Source: an uncultured Lachnospiraceae bacterium (GTDB taxonomy: Bacteria > Bacillota > Clostridia > Lachnospirales > Lachnospiraceae). From it: a DNA stretch of 52,977 nucleotides. The position numbers and the translations under genes were made by a program. The stretch lies in assembly GCA_910588295.1 (NCBI GenBank), contig CAJUQO010000017.1:1-52977 (forward strand). Reading direction: 5' to 3'. The notes under the pieces were generated by a model. It worked only from the letters and a program-made list of their open reading frames with translations. It searched no databases and had not been told where the DNA came from. The first letter of the stretch is position 1; every line of letters starts with the position of its first letter. This document shows, piece after piece, positions 24,748-33,399 of the stretch.

Positions 24748-25881
24748 CTATACCATGGGCCGCTGCAGCACATCCGTGCCATACCGCCCTTCCAGAAACT
24801 GTTTATAATACGTCTCATCCTTCCGGACTTTCTCACCGTTTTCTTTCAGAAACAGCGCCAGGGGATACAATGCCGTCTCCCCCCGGTCGTTGCGGTCACA
24901 CAGCCAGATCTCATCCCGACGCAGTACCCGATTCGCCATGGTAGGCATATCGTAGGAGGTACCGATGAGCTGGGCTCCCTTCGTATTAACCGCGGGGTCT
25001 GTAAAAAGCCCCAAAAGGAAGCGGAACACCTTAGGATGCAGTTTCTGGTTTACATCATCTGCCAGCAGCGTCCTGCCTTCCGCGAGCGCCAGCACCGCCG
25101 CCGCATAGACCCTCACGGCCTGCCGGACGCCATGCCCTTCCGCCTCCAGGGGGAGAGCCCCTGCCCCATGCCGGACAATAATCTTTCCCCCTTCCTCCAC
25201 TATATCCTGGATACCAATGCCGCCGCGATCCAGGGCTTTAGCCAGCAGCCGACGCATGGCGTCCTCCCGGCAGACAGCCTCCACCGGCCCGTCATCCATC
25301 GCCGAACAGTCTATGTATGTTATCTTCCCGAGCAGCGACCGGATCATGGTGAATTCCTCCATATGCACCGCAGAAAGCGCATAGGAAAGCAGAGGTTCTC
25401 TGTCCGTCACCGGAGAAATATCCAGATTCTCCAGCCATTCCCCCAGATATACTCCCTCCGGATCACGGTCAAAAGCCACATCGTAGGTGGTATCCGTAAG
25501 CTTCCTTATATATAGCGTCTCTTCCCGGATCATGCCGCCCTGCACCTTGAGCTGGTACTCATACTCTCGGTAATCCCCTCGGAAAACCAGGTCATAAGCC
25601 GTCGGCGCCTCTCCCATTGCCTCGCCCAGAGCAAACCCTCTGTCCAGAGCCATCGCGTCCGGCTCTTCAATCAAAGCTTTTAAATGAGCGATTGCCTCCA
25701 ATACAGCGCTTTTCCCGCTGCCGTTGGCTCCGTAAAGCATGACGACGGGCAAAATGCCCACGCCGTCCAGGCGGTTGCGTATCAGACTGTCGGCAAATTC
25801 TGTGATATTGGCCTCCAGCACGGACAACTCTGCCGTTTCGCGGATTGATTTATAGTTGGTTACCGAAAACTGAACCAGCAT
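24748..25881 (-). CDS. AAA/ABC-type ATPase of the COG1106 (RloA/AAA15) group
   Basis: 377 aa. N-terminal FSVTNYKSI and Walker A GANGSGKS (51-58) are typical of SMC/RecF-like predicted ATPases. A C-terminal DDVNQKLHPKVFRFLL segment sits where the Walker B and D-loop of this group lie, with DD in place of the usual DE. Members of COG1106 include stand-alone ATPases and the ATPase halves of defence systems (RloA-like). No nuclease partner lies beside it: the next genes are nrdR and housekeeping genes, so a defence role is not supported here. GGAGGAAAGATC precedes the ATG; promoter at 25922-25950. Confidence 0.75.
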   Translation of the reverse strand: MLVQFSVTNYKSIRETAELSVLEANITEFADSLIRNRLDGVGILPVVMLYGANGSGKSAVLEAIAHLKALIEEPDAMALDRGFALGEAMGEAPTAYDLVFRGDYREYEYQLKVQGGMIREETLYIRKLTDTTYDVAFDRDPEGVYLGEWLENLDISPVTDREPLLSYALSAVHMEEFTMIRSLLGKITYIDCSAMDDGPVEAVCREDAMRRLLAKALDRGGIGIQDIVEEGGKIIVRHGAGALPLEAEGHGVRQAVRVYAAAVLALAEGRTLLADDVNQKLHPKVFRFLLGLFTDPAVNTKGAQLIGTSYDMPTMANRVLRRDEIWLCDRNDRGETALYPLALFLKENGEKVRKDETYYKQFLEGRYGTDVLQRPMV

Positions 25882-25921
25882 GATCTTTCCTCCATTTCGT
25901 CTTGTCTGAAAACATTTTTAT

Positions 25922-25950
25922 AGTATAGCACAAAAAAATCCCCAGCACAA
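25922..25950 (-). promoter_or_regulatory. Probable promoter of the AAA-nrdR-aroK operon
   Basis: On the minus strand, TTGTGC (25950-25945, weak -35), a 17-base spacer and TATACT (25927-25922), about 40 bases before the ATPase start. It lies in the 97-base gap after ylmC. Confidence 0.5.
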
Positions 25951-25978
25951 TGAATACAGAGATTTTTTCTCGCAAACT

Positions 25979-26239
25979 TTATTTCTCGCAATTGCGGAGA
26001 TAATGTTCCGCGTCGATAGATACAAGAATAATATCCTCTCCAATCTGTTTAACACATTCCCACGGAATTACATACTCCGTCTCTCTTCCGAAAATTGAAC
26101 ATATTTTTCCCGGGCCCGGCACGACCAGTGCCGAAACCTTCCCACATTTAATGTCAATCTCGATATCTCCCGGAAAGCCCAGGCTTGCACAGGTACAGGT
26201 ATTGATAACTTCTTTACGCTTTAACTCACAAAAACGCAT
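25979..26239 (-). CDS. YlmC/YmxH family PRC-barrel sporulation protein
   Basis: 86 aa from the ATG at 26239, about 9 bases after AAGG; a TTG two codons earlier sits too close to that site. The whole protein is a single PRC-barrel: RFCELKRKEVINTCTC, then GDIEIDIKCGKVSALVVPGPG and IPWECVKQIGEDIILV. The family is found in endospore formers, often under sporulation control, with no defined biochemical role. It supports a spore-forming clostridial host. Confidence 0.9.
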   Translation of the reverse strand: MRFCELKRKEVINTCTCASLGFPGDIEIDIKCGKVSALVVPGPGKICSIFGRETEYVIPWECVKQIGEDIILVSIDAEHYLRNCEK

Positions 26240-26272
26240 TGCCAATTTCCTTTTTTATTCAGTATATGAAAT

Positions 26273-26304
26273 GACAGGATGTACCCTTGCCGATACATCC
26301 TGTC
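26273..26304. repeat. Large perfect hairpin between ylmC and the GT2 gene
   Basis: GACAGGATGTA (26273-26283), 10-base loop, TACATCCTGTC (26294-26304): a perfect 11-bp stem. It lies about 50 bases past the stop of the GT2 gene on the minus strand and just before ylmC. No T-run follows on either strand within a few bases, so it is either a T-poor terminator for the sugar-transferase operon or a leader structure of ylmC. Confidence 0.6.
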
Positions 26305-26355
26305 CCATAAACATATATTTTTATCAATGCCAAACATGCAAAGCTGCGAACCGAT

Positions 26356-27105
26356 TTATCTGTGTCCACCCGGCCTGTAATAATTCCAGAGACCATGCAG
26401 CGCATAAGCCGCAAAGCAGACACAGCTTGCCACAAAGTTTAGCCCCGCCTGTCGGTACACGCCAAAGGTCATCTTGGCCGAATGGAGCTTGCTCCCGGAT
26501 TTCCCCACCGTGGACAGGGCATAATTCAGATACGGCTTGTCCACGCCATAACACACCTTGTATTTTTTCAGAATTTTCAGCCAGGTCAGATAATCCTCAT
26601 GGATCTCCGAATGCGCCATGGGAAATTCCCTGGCCACATCTGTGCGGATCACCACGGAGGAACAGGCGATGCTGTTATGCCCCAGCAAACTGCGATAGGT
26701 CACCTTTGCCGGTACATGAATGATCTGGCCATTCTTCCCCGTTTCTTCACAGGACAGCCTTCTGGCCGTCGAACAGACCACACCTCCGGTGCGGGCGAGA
26801 AGATTCTCCTGCTCCGCCAGCTTCCCCTCCTCCCACCAGTCATCCGCATCCAGGAATGCCACATATTCTCCCCGGGCCGCAGCCACGCCCCGGTTCCTGG
26901 TTTCTGCCACACCCAGATTGGAGGGGTTCTCAAACAGGCGCACACGTCCATCCGCGGTATACTTTTTCAGTATTTCCGCCGTCCGGTCCGTGGAACAGTC
27001 GTTGATCACGATCACTTCCAGGCTGACCTGCTGTGCCAGGGCCGAATCCACCGCCCGCACAATGGTCTCCTCCCCATTAAATACAGGAATCACCACAGAT
27101 ATCAT
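26356..27105 (-). CDS. Family 2 glycosyltransferase
   Basis: 249 aa. GT-A fold: SVVIPVFNGEETI at the N-terminus, NDCSTDRT and the DADDWW metal site, GVAETRNRG helix. A hydrophobic stretch near the end (FVASCVCFAAYALHGLW) may touch the membrane. The start overlaps the sugar-transferase stop by ATGA, so it probably adds the second sugar to the lipid-linked sugar made by that enzyme. Sugar identity unknown. Confidence 0.87.
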   Translation of the reverse strand: MISVVIPVFNGEETIVRAVDSALAQQVSLEVIVINDCSTDRTAEILKKYTADGRVRLFENPSNLGVAETRNRGVAAARGEYVAFLDADDWWEEGKLAEQENLLARTGGVVCSTARRLSCEETGKNGQIIHVPAKVTYRSLLGHNSIACSSVVIRTDVAREFPMAHSEIHEDYLTWLKILKKYKVCYGVDKPYLNYALSTVGKSGSKLHSAKMTFGVYRQAGLNFVASCVCFAAYALHGLWNYYRPGGHR

Positions 27106-28484
27106 ATTCTCCGCTCTCCTTTTTCCGACACCGGCAGAGCTGTAGTCTTGTTATCGCTGATCCCTTCCGAAGTCTCTTTCTGGAACAGGATGCGGAAAGT
27201 CATGAACATCAGCTTAATGTCCAGCCATATGGAATAATTCTGGATATAGAAAAGATCCAGCTTCAGTTTATCGTAGGGAACCGTATTATATTTCCCGTAA
27301 ACCTGGGCATATCCGGTCAGCCCCGCTTTCACCTTCAGACGATAATAAAATTCCGGTATCTCCTTTTCATACTGGCGCATGATCGCCCTTCGCTCCGGCC
27401 GGGGACCCACAATGGACATATCCCCTTTCAGAACATTAAAAAGCTGGGGCAGCTCATCGAAATGCAGGTTGCGCAGCACATGGCCCACAGGCGTAATCCT
27501 GTTGTCATGCAGAGTGGCCAGCTGGGCGCCCCTGTCCTCCGAGTCCATGCGCATGCTGCGGAACTTATTAATCATAAAGCTCTTCCCGCCGATTGTCAGC
27601 CGTTCCTGCCGGTACAATATCGGGCCATGGTCGTACAGCTTCACGCTCAAGGCGCACAGCAGCATAATAGGGGAAAATACAAGGATCGCCATGACAGATA
27701 TCACAATATCCATAATACGCTTGGCAAACACCTGCTCTGCGCTGGGCCCCATGTTCCGGGACAGCAAAAGAGGAGTGTCAAACAGATGTATCCGTTCCGA
27801 TCCCTTGATCAATATATCAGAAATTTTGGGAGTTACATAGCTCCGGATCGAATGGGCAAAACAGTATTTTAGCAGACGGTTCCGGATCGCCGCAGGCAGA
27901 TCCCATATGATCACCGCCTCATATTCCTTCATCATCCGAAAAATCGCTTCCTCCCCCGCGCTGATATGCACTTTTCCACAAATTTCATATTTATCTTTCC
28001 GCTTCGTGACTTTCTGGAGAAACATGTCCGGCTTCCTGTCGCCGTAGATCAGCAGCATTTTTCTGGGAGGATACAACTGCAGATAAATCCAGCAGGATAC
28101 AAGAGTCCAGAGAATCGCAAAGGCCAGATCTACTACTTCCACCACGAGCATGGCCCCGGCCGACATAAACCAGCCGTTGATCAGCGTAATCTCAAGATAA
28201 CCGAACAAATTTGCACAGAGGCTGGCCAGCAGAAGAGAATAAATAATATCCGCTTTTTTCATAAAGCCAACCCGGAGGCCGCCATACATTTTTGAAAAAA
28301 GAAAGCTCACCAAGGCATACATACCGATCAGCACATAGTTACCGTTCCTATAATAAGGTTCCTCCTCCATGGCAGGAACGTAATAACCATACCACGCCAC
28401 CGCAAACACAGCAGATATGGCCACAATATAAATAACGGCCAACCCAAAAGCCACGATCCGCTTAAAATACTCCCTCTGTCTCAT
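27102..28484 (-). CDS. Polyprenyl-phosphate sugar phosphotransferase (WbaP/EPS type)
   Basis: 460 aa. The N-terminal half holds four or five membrane helices and a CoA-binding-like (Rossmann) region around LLIYGDRKPD. The C-terminal half, from KRIMDIVISV, is the bacterial sugar-transferase domain: membrane re-entrant helix, ILYRQERLTIGGK, FRSMRMDSE, the LHFDELPQL segment and SIVGPRPE. It transfers a sugar 1-phosphate from a UDP-sugar to undecaprenyl phosphate, the first step of exopolysaccharide or glycan synthesis. First gene of a two-gene operon with a near-consensus promoter. Confidence 0.92.
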   Translation of the reverse strand: MRQREYFKRIVAFGLAVIYIVAISAVFAVAWYGYYVPAMEEEPYYRNGNYVLIGMYALVSFLFSKMYGGLRVGFMKKADIIYSLLLASLCANLFGYLEITLINGWFMSAGAMLVVEVVDLAFAILWTLVSCWIYLQLYPPRKMLLIYGDRKPDMFLQKVTKRKDKYEICGKVHISAGEEAIFRMMKEYEAVIIWDLPAAIRNRLLKYCFAHSIRSYVTPKISDILIKGSERIHLFDTPLLLSRNMGPSAEQVFAKRIMDIVISVMAILVFSPIMLLCALSVKLYDHGPILYRQERLTIGGKSFMINKFRSMRMDSEDRGAQLATLHDNRITPVGHVLRNLHFDELPQLFNVLKGDMSIVGPRPERRAIMRQYEKEIPEFYYRLKVKAGLTGYAQVYGKYNTVPYDKLKLDLFYIQNYSIWLDIKLMFMTFRILFQKETSEGISDNKTTALPVSEKGERRI

Positions 28485-28542
28485 GATTACTTATATCCTC
28501 ATTTCCGTAACAATCCCGTAAACTTTACTTTATATCTGCCTC

Positions 28543-28571
28543 ATTCTAGCAATCTCCCCATATTTTGTCAA
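28543..28571 (-). promoter_or_regulatory. Strong promoter of the sugar-transferase/GT2 operon
   Basis: On the minus strand, TTGACA (28571-28566, perfect), a 17-base spacer and TAGAAT (28548-28543). It begins about 20 bases below the tandem terminators of the transpeptidase genes and about 55 bases above the start at 28484. Confidence 0.85.
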
Positions 28572-28593
28572 TAAAGATCATCTTTTATTCGTC

Positions 28594-28663
28594 AAAAACG
28601 GTAACAGTTCAGCCGGCGGCTGAACTATTACTAAAAGCGGGCAGAAGCGGATGCTTCTGCCCG
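28594..28663 (-). terminator. Tandem terminators after the L,D-transpeptidase genes
   Basis: Two hairpins in series on the minus strand. First: an 11-bp perfect stem CGGGCAGAAGC/GCTTCTGCCCG (28638-28663) with a 4-base loop, then TTTT. Second: a 9-bp stem AGTTCAGCC/GGCTGAACT (28606-28626) with a 3-base loop, then a T-run a few bases on (28598-28594). They isolate the transpeptidase genes from the strong promoter just below. Confidence 0.85.
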
Positions 28664-28669
28664 TAAATC

Positions 28670-30604
28670 TCAGCGCACTGCCGGGTCTGTCGGATCATAA
28701 TTCGTAGAGCCGGATATCTTGATCGTCTTGGGTTTCCCTAAAGGCCCTTTATACGAGCTGTCAAATATCTTAACCTTCGTTTTGAGGGCACAGTGATCGT
28801 ATATCCACTTGGCATCCCGTACACACAGGCGGATACAGCCATGAGAAGCAGGCCTGCCCAGCATATTGTAATTCGATGCCTTAATGTTATGCACACTTCT
28901 CGTGGAACCGGCCACAGAATGGAAATAGATGCCCCCCACCACATGGGTGGCGTACTGTCCCCAGGACGGGCCCATCAGCCCTTTCCATCTGTGCTTGCGG
29001 TCTGTATAATAGGTTCCCCTGGGAGTAGGCGTACCGGCCTTGCCCACGGAACAGGCAAAAGCAATCACCGGAATGATGTAACCGTTCTTGCCGTCTTTAG
29101 CGAAAACCGTCACTGTACAATGTCTCCGGTTTACCTCAATATAGAGTTTTTCATTCGCCCCTATCTTCAATATCTTTGTGAGATCTTTTACCTTGGAACC
29201 ATTTTTATAGTAGAATTTGTAAACCGTTCCCTTATATTTCTCATAATACCAGCCGTTCTTTTTCATATCCGAAGCCGGGATCGTAATAGAAATAGTTTTG
29301 ATTTCTTTTCCCCCGACATAGGCTGCCACATACACCTTGCCTGAATTTTTGAGATCGCTGGTTTTAAACGAGACCTTTGCCGTATCCCCGCTGCGGCTCG
29401 CTTTATAGGATTTCAGATCATCCTTTCCGTTTTTATCGCTCCATACCTTAAAGGTCACATTGCCTTTCACGGATATCTTTTTCATATAGATATTCCTAGC
29501 AGTGTTTTTCTCCGGCTTAAGCACATAGAGATAATCCGTCAATCCCGGCCGAAAAGTGTCGCTGGCCACCGTGGAAGTCTTGCCATTTCCCATGACCGCC
29601 AGCACCTGTACATGATACTTACTCAGAGAACCATTAAAGTCTGTCAGCTTCATGGTATATGCTCTCGCATCTCCGCTCCCCTTGGCATCATACAGTACGG
29701 CATCTTTTTCTGATCCGGTCCAAACCTTGAACTGTACTTTCTTAATGCCGGACGGCGACGCCAGGGAAGATACTTTCAGACGGTAAGTGCCCGCGTCCTC
29801 GTCCAGAACTTTTATGGAAAGCTTTCCGCTGCAGTCCGACACCACAAATTCTTTTGCATTCAGCGATTTCACTACGCCACAGGCGGCATACACCTTGGCC
29901 CTGGCCACGTAGGTACCCGCTGCATCCGCAGACAGCTTGCTGAGCGCCACTGACGCTGTGTATTCACCTGTTTCTTCGTTCAGGGCCGCAGGGAACACAT
30001 CTGCTTTTTTCGCGCCATCCTCTTTAGCATACACAGCAAACTCGACCTTATCGATACCGCCGGGAACAGACGCGCCTGACAGATTCAGGCTGACCTTCTT
30101 TTCGGTCTTGTTCAGCTTTGCCTGGGTGGTACCCTTATCCAGTGAAAAATCATAGGTAGCCAGCTCCGACAGCGCCTGTTTTTTGCCCTTTTTATCAATG
30201 ACAACGAGCCTGGCCTTATATTGGCCCAGCTGGCTTTTATGCCGGGAGATATCCACCGCCACGCGGTAATAGCCGGAATCTTTCTTCGTCGCCGTGTAAG
30301 TATAGCTGTTGCTCTTATCCGCTTTACTGTAAACCTGTACGCGTACCTCCTTGATCCCACTCTCACAGGACAGGCCGCGCGCCGTCACAACAAACTTTCC
30401 TTGCGCCAGCTGTTTTTGGGTGGCGGATGCTTTAAAACTGGTACAAGTTACCGGCTCATTCCTGGGCGTCTCCGGTTCTGTCGGCGATACTGGTTTACCG
30501 GTATTCTCCACAGCTTTAACCGGCACGGAAATACCGGATAAAAGCAGGGAGAGGAGCAGGACATACATAATACCCTGCCGAAAATATTTTTTCACTTGCA
30601 TCAT
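28670..30604 (-). CDS. L,D-transpeptidase with N-terminal GBS-Bsp-like repeats
   Basis: 644 aa. Signal peptide/anchor in the first 30 residues (YVLLLSLLLSGISVPVKA), then about three immunoglobulin-like GBS-Bsp-like repeats (about residues 55-350, each with GIKxVxFxV-type strands), a WYYEKYKGTVYKFYYKNG linker, and a C-terminal YkuD domain. The active-site motif is SHGCIRL with H588 and C590. YkuD enzymes form 3-3 peptidoglycan cross-links or attach proteins to the wall, outside the membrane. The copy upstream has the same architecture. The gap between the two genes is 28 bases with no terminator, so they are probably co-transcribed. Confidence 0.88.
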   Translation of the reverse strand: MMQVKKYFRQGIMYVLLLSLLLSGISVPVKAVENTGKPVSPTEPETPRNEPVTCTSFKASATQKQLAQGKFVVTARGLSCESGIKEVRVQVYSKADKSNSYTYTATKKDSGYYRVAVDISRHKSQLGQYKARLVVIDKKGKKQALSELATYDFSLDKGTTQAKLNKTEKKVSLNLSGASVPGGIDKVEFAVYAKEDGAKKADVFPAALNEETGEYTASVALSKLSADAAGTYVARAKVYAACGVVKSLNAKEFVVSDCSGKLSIKVLDEDAGTYRLKVSSLASPSGIKKVQFKVWTGSEKDAVLYDAKGSGDARAYTMKLTDFNGSLSKYHVQVLAVMGNGKTSTVASDTFRPGLTDYLYVLKPEKNTARNIYMKKISVKGNVTFKVWSDKNGKDDLKSYKASRSGDTAKVSFKTSDLKNSGKVYVAAYVGGKEIKTISITIPASDMKKNGWYYEKYKGTVYKFYYKNGSKVKDLTKILKIGANEKLYIEVNRRHCTVTVFAKDGKNGYIIPVIAFACSVGKAGTPTPRGTYYTDRKHRWKGLMGPSWGQYATHVVGGIYFHSVAGSTRSVHNIKASNYNMLGRPASHGCIRLCVRDAKWIYDHCALKTKVKIFDSSYKGPLGKPKTIKISGSTNYDPTDPAVR

Positions 30605-30632
30605 CTCTCATTCCTCACTGTATGATTTTATT

Positions 30633-33266
30633 TTAGTAACCAACCTTTTTTCCGCTTTTGGTCATATAACCGCTGATCCTGCCCGCATTATAATCCCTCT
30701 TTTTCCGAGCATTTGATATCGCCGGATCCGTGGGGTCATAATGAATAGATGAAGACACTTTAATCGTCTTGGGTTTGCCGAAAGGACCCGGTGTACCGGA
30801 AGATCCTTTCAGGATTCTCACCTCGCTGCCCACAGATACATAATCATAGATCCATTTTGCGTCGGCAACAGTCATACGGATACAGCCCGCCGAAGCCGGA
30901 CTCCCCAGTCTGTTATAGGTATAGGGGTTCAGAGCAGTATGGGACTGGCGGCCTACGGCAATGGCATGGAAATACACATTGCCCACCACATGGGAAGCCC
31001 ACCTTGCGTAAACAATGCTTCCGTCCGGCTCATACATAGGCTTCAGCGAATATTTCGCCACCGCACCGTTATACGAAATCGAAAAACGCCCCAGCGGTGT
31101 GAAGGAGCTGTTTACATTCAGGCCGGACGCCCCCGCATTACTGGAAATATTTCTTCCCACAGATACCGTAAACGCTTTAACCGGTATGCAGTAGGATCTC
31201 CGCTGGGAATCATAGGCGTACACCGTTACCACACCGGCCGCCCGGTTCAGTTCAAGATAAAATTTATTCACATTGGAACGGTTGCTCTCTTTAATCCCCA
31301 ATATATTGGTCAGATCGGTCTGCTTTACGCCATTCTTATAATAGAACTTGTAGGTCTTTCCCGCGTATTTCTCGTAATACCATCCATTTTTGACCAGATC
31401 GGATTTGGTGATCTTAAAGGAATAATTGTTATTATCAACCAGAGAGCCGTTCACTTTCACGTTTACATAAACCGTGCCGGAATGCTTCAGGTTGGACATT
31501 TTAATCGTCGTATAGGCATAATTGCCTTTTCGCGTCGCCGTATAAGAGGTCAGGTCATCCGTGCCCCCCTTCTTACTCCAGACGTCAAAGGTTACGGCTC
31601 CTTTTGAAGACAGATTATCAACATAGAGCTTCCTGGTAAATTTCGCGCTGGTGGCAGACACATACATGAAGTTATCCGGATTAAATGTGTACTCGCATTT
31701 CGCCGGGGTGGAGGTCATGCCGTTCCCCAACGTCACAGTAACGGACGCTTTATAAGTGCCCAAATGGTATTTGTGATTGGCCAGATTTACTGTCACCAGA
31801 TAGCTGTCGTCCTTCTGCCTCTCCGCCTTGTAGGTATAGCTGTCCTTGGTGGAACAGTATACCTTCATAGTTACCTTGGACACACCGGCAGGTGATGTGA
31901 TCGGACTTGTCCTTAAGGTGAATGTACCATTCTTATAACTCAGCTTTTTGCCTTTAACGGTGGCAGACACATTACCCAGTTTAAAAGATACCTTTTTGAT
32001 ATCCAGCGTAGTCTTCCAGTTTGTGGTTCCTACTGCTTTTACTACGTAAGTTCCCGCTTTATATTTCTTCAGCTCGGACACCTTGATGGAAGCCGACCAG
32101 GTATCGCTGCTCTTCTTGTAGGTTCCTTTAACTGTTACCGCGCTGTCTTCTCCCTTACTTTTTTTGTATACTTTAAATTGTACGCTCTTGAATTTGCCGG
32201 GTACATAAGCCTTTTTCAGTGTGAATTTTACCGTCTTTTCTGTGGCAGAAACAGTGGCTTTCAGAGTACCTGTCTTGAGCCTCATATCTGCATCGGCCTG
32301 GTCAAGAACCACCTTTTTATCCCTTGCGTCCTTGAGTACGGCCTTTACCGTGTATTTACCCAGCGTATAATTATTCAGGCTCTTTAGCGAAATGGTACGT
32401 GTATAGTTGCCTTCGCCGCTTTTTACGCCCGTCTTCTCGTATACCTTTTTCCCGTCGCTGTCATATACCCTGAAAATCACGCTGCCCACGCCAAAGGGAG
32501 AAGCCGCTCCCTTAATTTCAGCAGTAAATCCGTTCTTATCATCCGCCGCAGCCACGGTAAGGCTCGCGCATTCCGGCGCAAGGACAAATTTAACTTTGTC
32601 AAGGGGCACGGCATGGGCGCTGTCACCGGCGCTGTATACCACAGCCCGGGCGTACCAGGTTCCGTATGAGAAGGACTCGCCTCCCACATTCACATTATTC
32701 CAGCTGAAACTGGACTTCTTGCCGTCGATGTCAATCTCCTGCTGACGCAGGGCGCTGTTCTCACTGGCGCCGTCCTTCCAAATCAGCAAATCAGCCTTCG
32801 CCTTGCCGGGCACGACGACATCATCGCCGGAACGTGTTACCTTAAAATTTCTCGCCGCGCTGGAATCTGCGCCGGTCACGCCGGTGACGGCGGCATCCGC
32901 ATGAATAGACAGATCGCATTTACCGGCAGAAACCTTCTCTTCACCAACCATAAAATCTACGGTGTAGACCCCGAACACATTTCCAAGATCCGACAAAGAA
33001 AAACTGCCACTGGCCTTTTTGCCTTCAACCACAAGGCTGCTTTTGCGTACTTCGTTACCGTCCTTATCTTTCACGATCATACTTACCGAAGCGCCCTCGG
33101 CCACGTCGCTTACCGTATAATCGCAGGTTCCCGATGTCCTGTCTGTCTTCAGATCTGCTGTCGCGGCATGTACGCCCAGCGCAGTCCATACCACAGCGGC
33201 CAAAAAGGCCAGTCCTGCCAGAGACAGACGCAGAGTACCTGCCCATCTTTTCCCGTATGTAATCAT
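30633..33266 (-). CDS. Large L,D-transpeptidase with multiple GBS-Bsp-like repeats
   Basis: 877 aa. Signal peptide in the first 35 residues, then about five GBS-Bsp-like repeats (roughly residues 35-560), the same WYYEKYAGKTYKFYYKNG linker as its neighbour, and a C-terminal YkuD domain. The catalytic Cys is C795 in SAGCIRM: the His of the usual HGC motif is A793. SAGC variants occur in clostridial YkuD proteins, as I recall, so activity is still likely. It has a short basic tail (about 25 residues) absent from the other copy. GGGGAG precedes the ATG. No clear promoter was seen in 33267-33399. Confidence 0.87.
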   Translation of the reverse strand: MITYGKRWAGTLRLSLAGLAFLAAVVWTALGVHAATADLKTDRTSGTCDYTVSDVAEGASVSMIVKDKDGNEVRKSSLVVEGKKASGSFSLSDLGNVFGVYTVDFMVGEEKVSAGKCDLSIHADAAVTGVTGADSSAARNFKVTRSGDDVVVPGKAKADLLIWKDGASENSALRQQEIDIDGKKSSFSWNNVNVGGESFSYGTWYARAVVYSAGDSAHAVPLDKVKFVLAPECASLTVAAADDKNGFTAEIKGAASPFGVGSVIFRVYDSDGKKVYEKTGVKSGEGNYTRTISLKSLNNYTLGKYTVKAVLKDARDKKVVLDQADADMRLKTGTLKATVSATEKTVKFTLKKAYVPGKFKSVQFKVYKKSKGEDSAVTVKGTYKKSSDTWSASIKVSELKKYKAGTYVVKAVGTTNWKTTLDIKKVSFKLGNVSATVKGKKLSYKNGTFTLRTSPITSPAGVSKVTMKVYCSTKDSYTYKAERQKDDSYLVTVNLANHKYHLGTYKASVTVTLGNGMTSTPAKCEYTFNPDNFMYVSATSAKFTRKLYVDNLSSKGAVTFDVWSKKGGTDDLTSYTATRKGNYAYTTIKMSNLKHSGTVYVNVKVNGSLVDNNNYSFKITKSDLVKNGWYYEKYAGKTYKFYYKNGVKQTDLTNILGIKESNRSNVNKFYLELNRAAGVVTVYAYDSQRRSYCIPVKAFTVSVGRNISSNAGASGLNVNSSFTPLGRFSISYNGAVAKYSLKPMYEPDGSIVYARWASHVVGNVYFHAIAVGRQSHTALNPYTYNRLGSPASAGCIRMTVADAKWIYDYVSVGSEVRILKGSSGTPGPFGKPKTIKVSSSIHYDPTDPAISNARKKRDYNAGRISGYMTKSGKKVGY

Positions 33267-33399
33267 AACAACTCCCCTTTCTAAATATTTATTTCAGGGT
33301 TATACTAACACAATTTCCAAATCCATGCCATACCCGGCATTTATTTTAATATTATTTAAGATTTGTAAACATTTCGCATCCCACTGGACGCCTGCCCGC

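Noticed and set aside
24748..25881. RloA-like ATPase as part of a phage-defence system
   Set aside because: No nuclease or toxin partner; the flanking genes are ylmC and nrdR-aminotransferase-yqeG-aroK.
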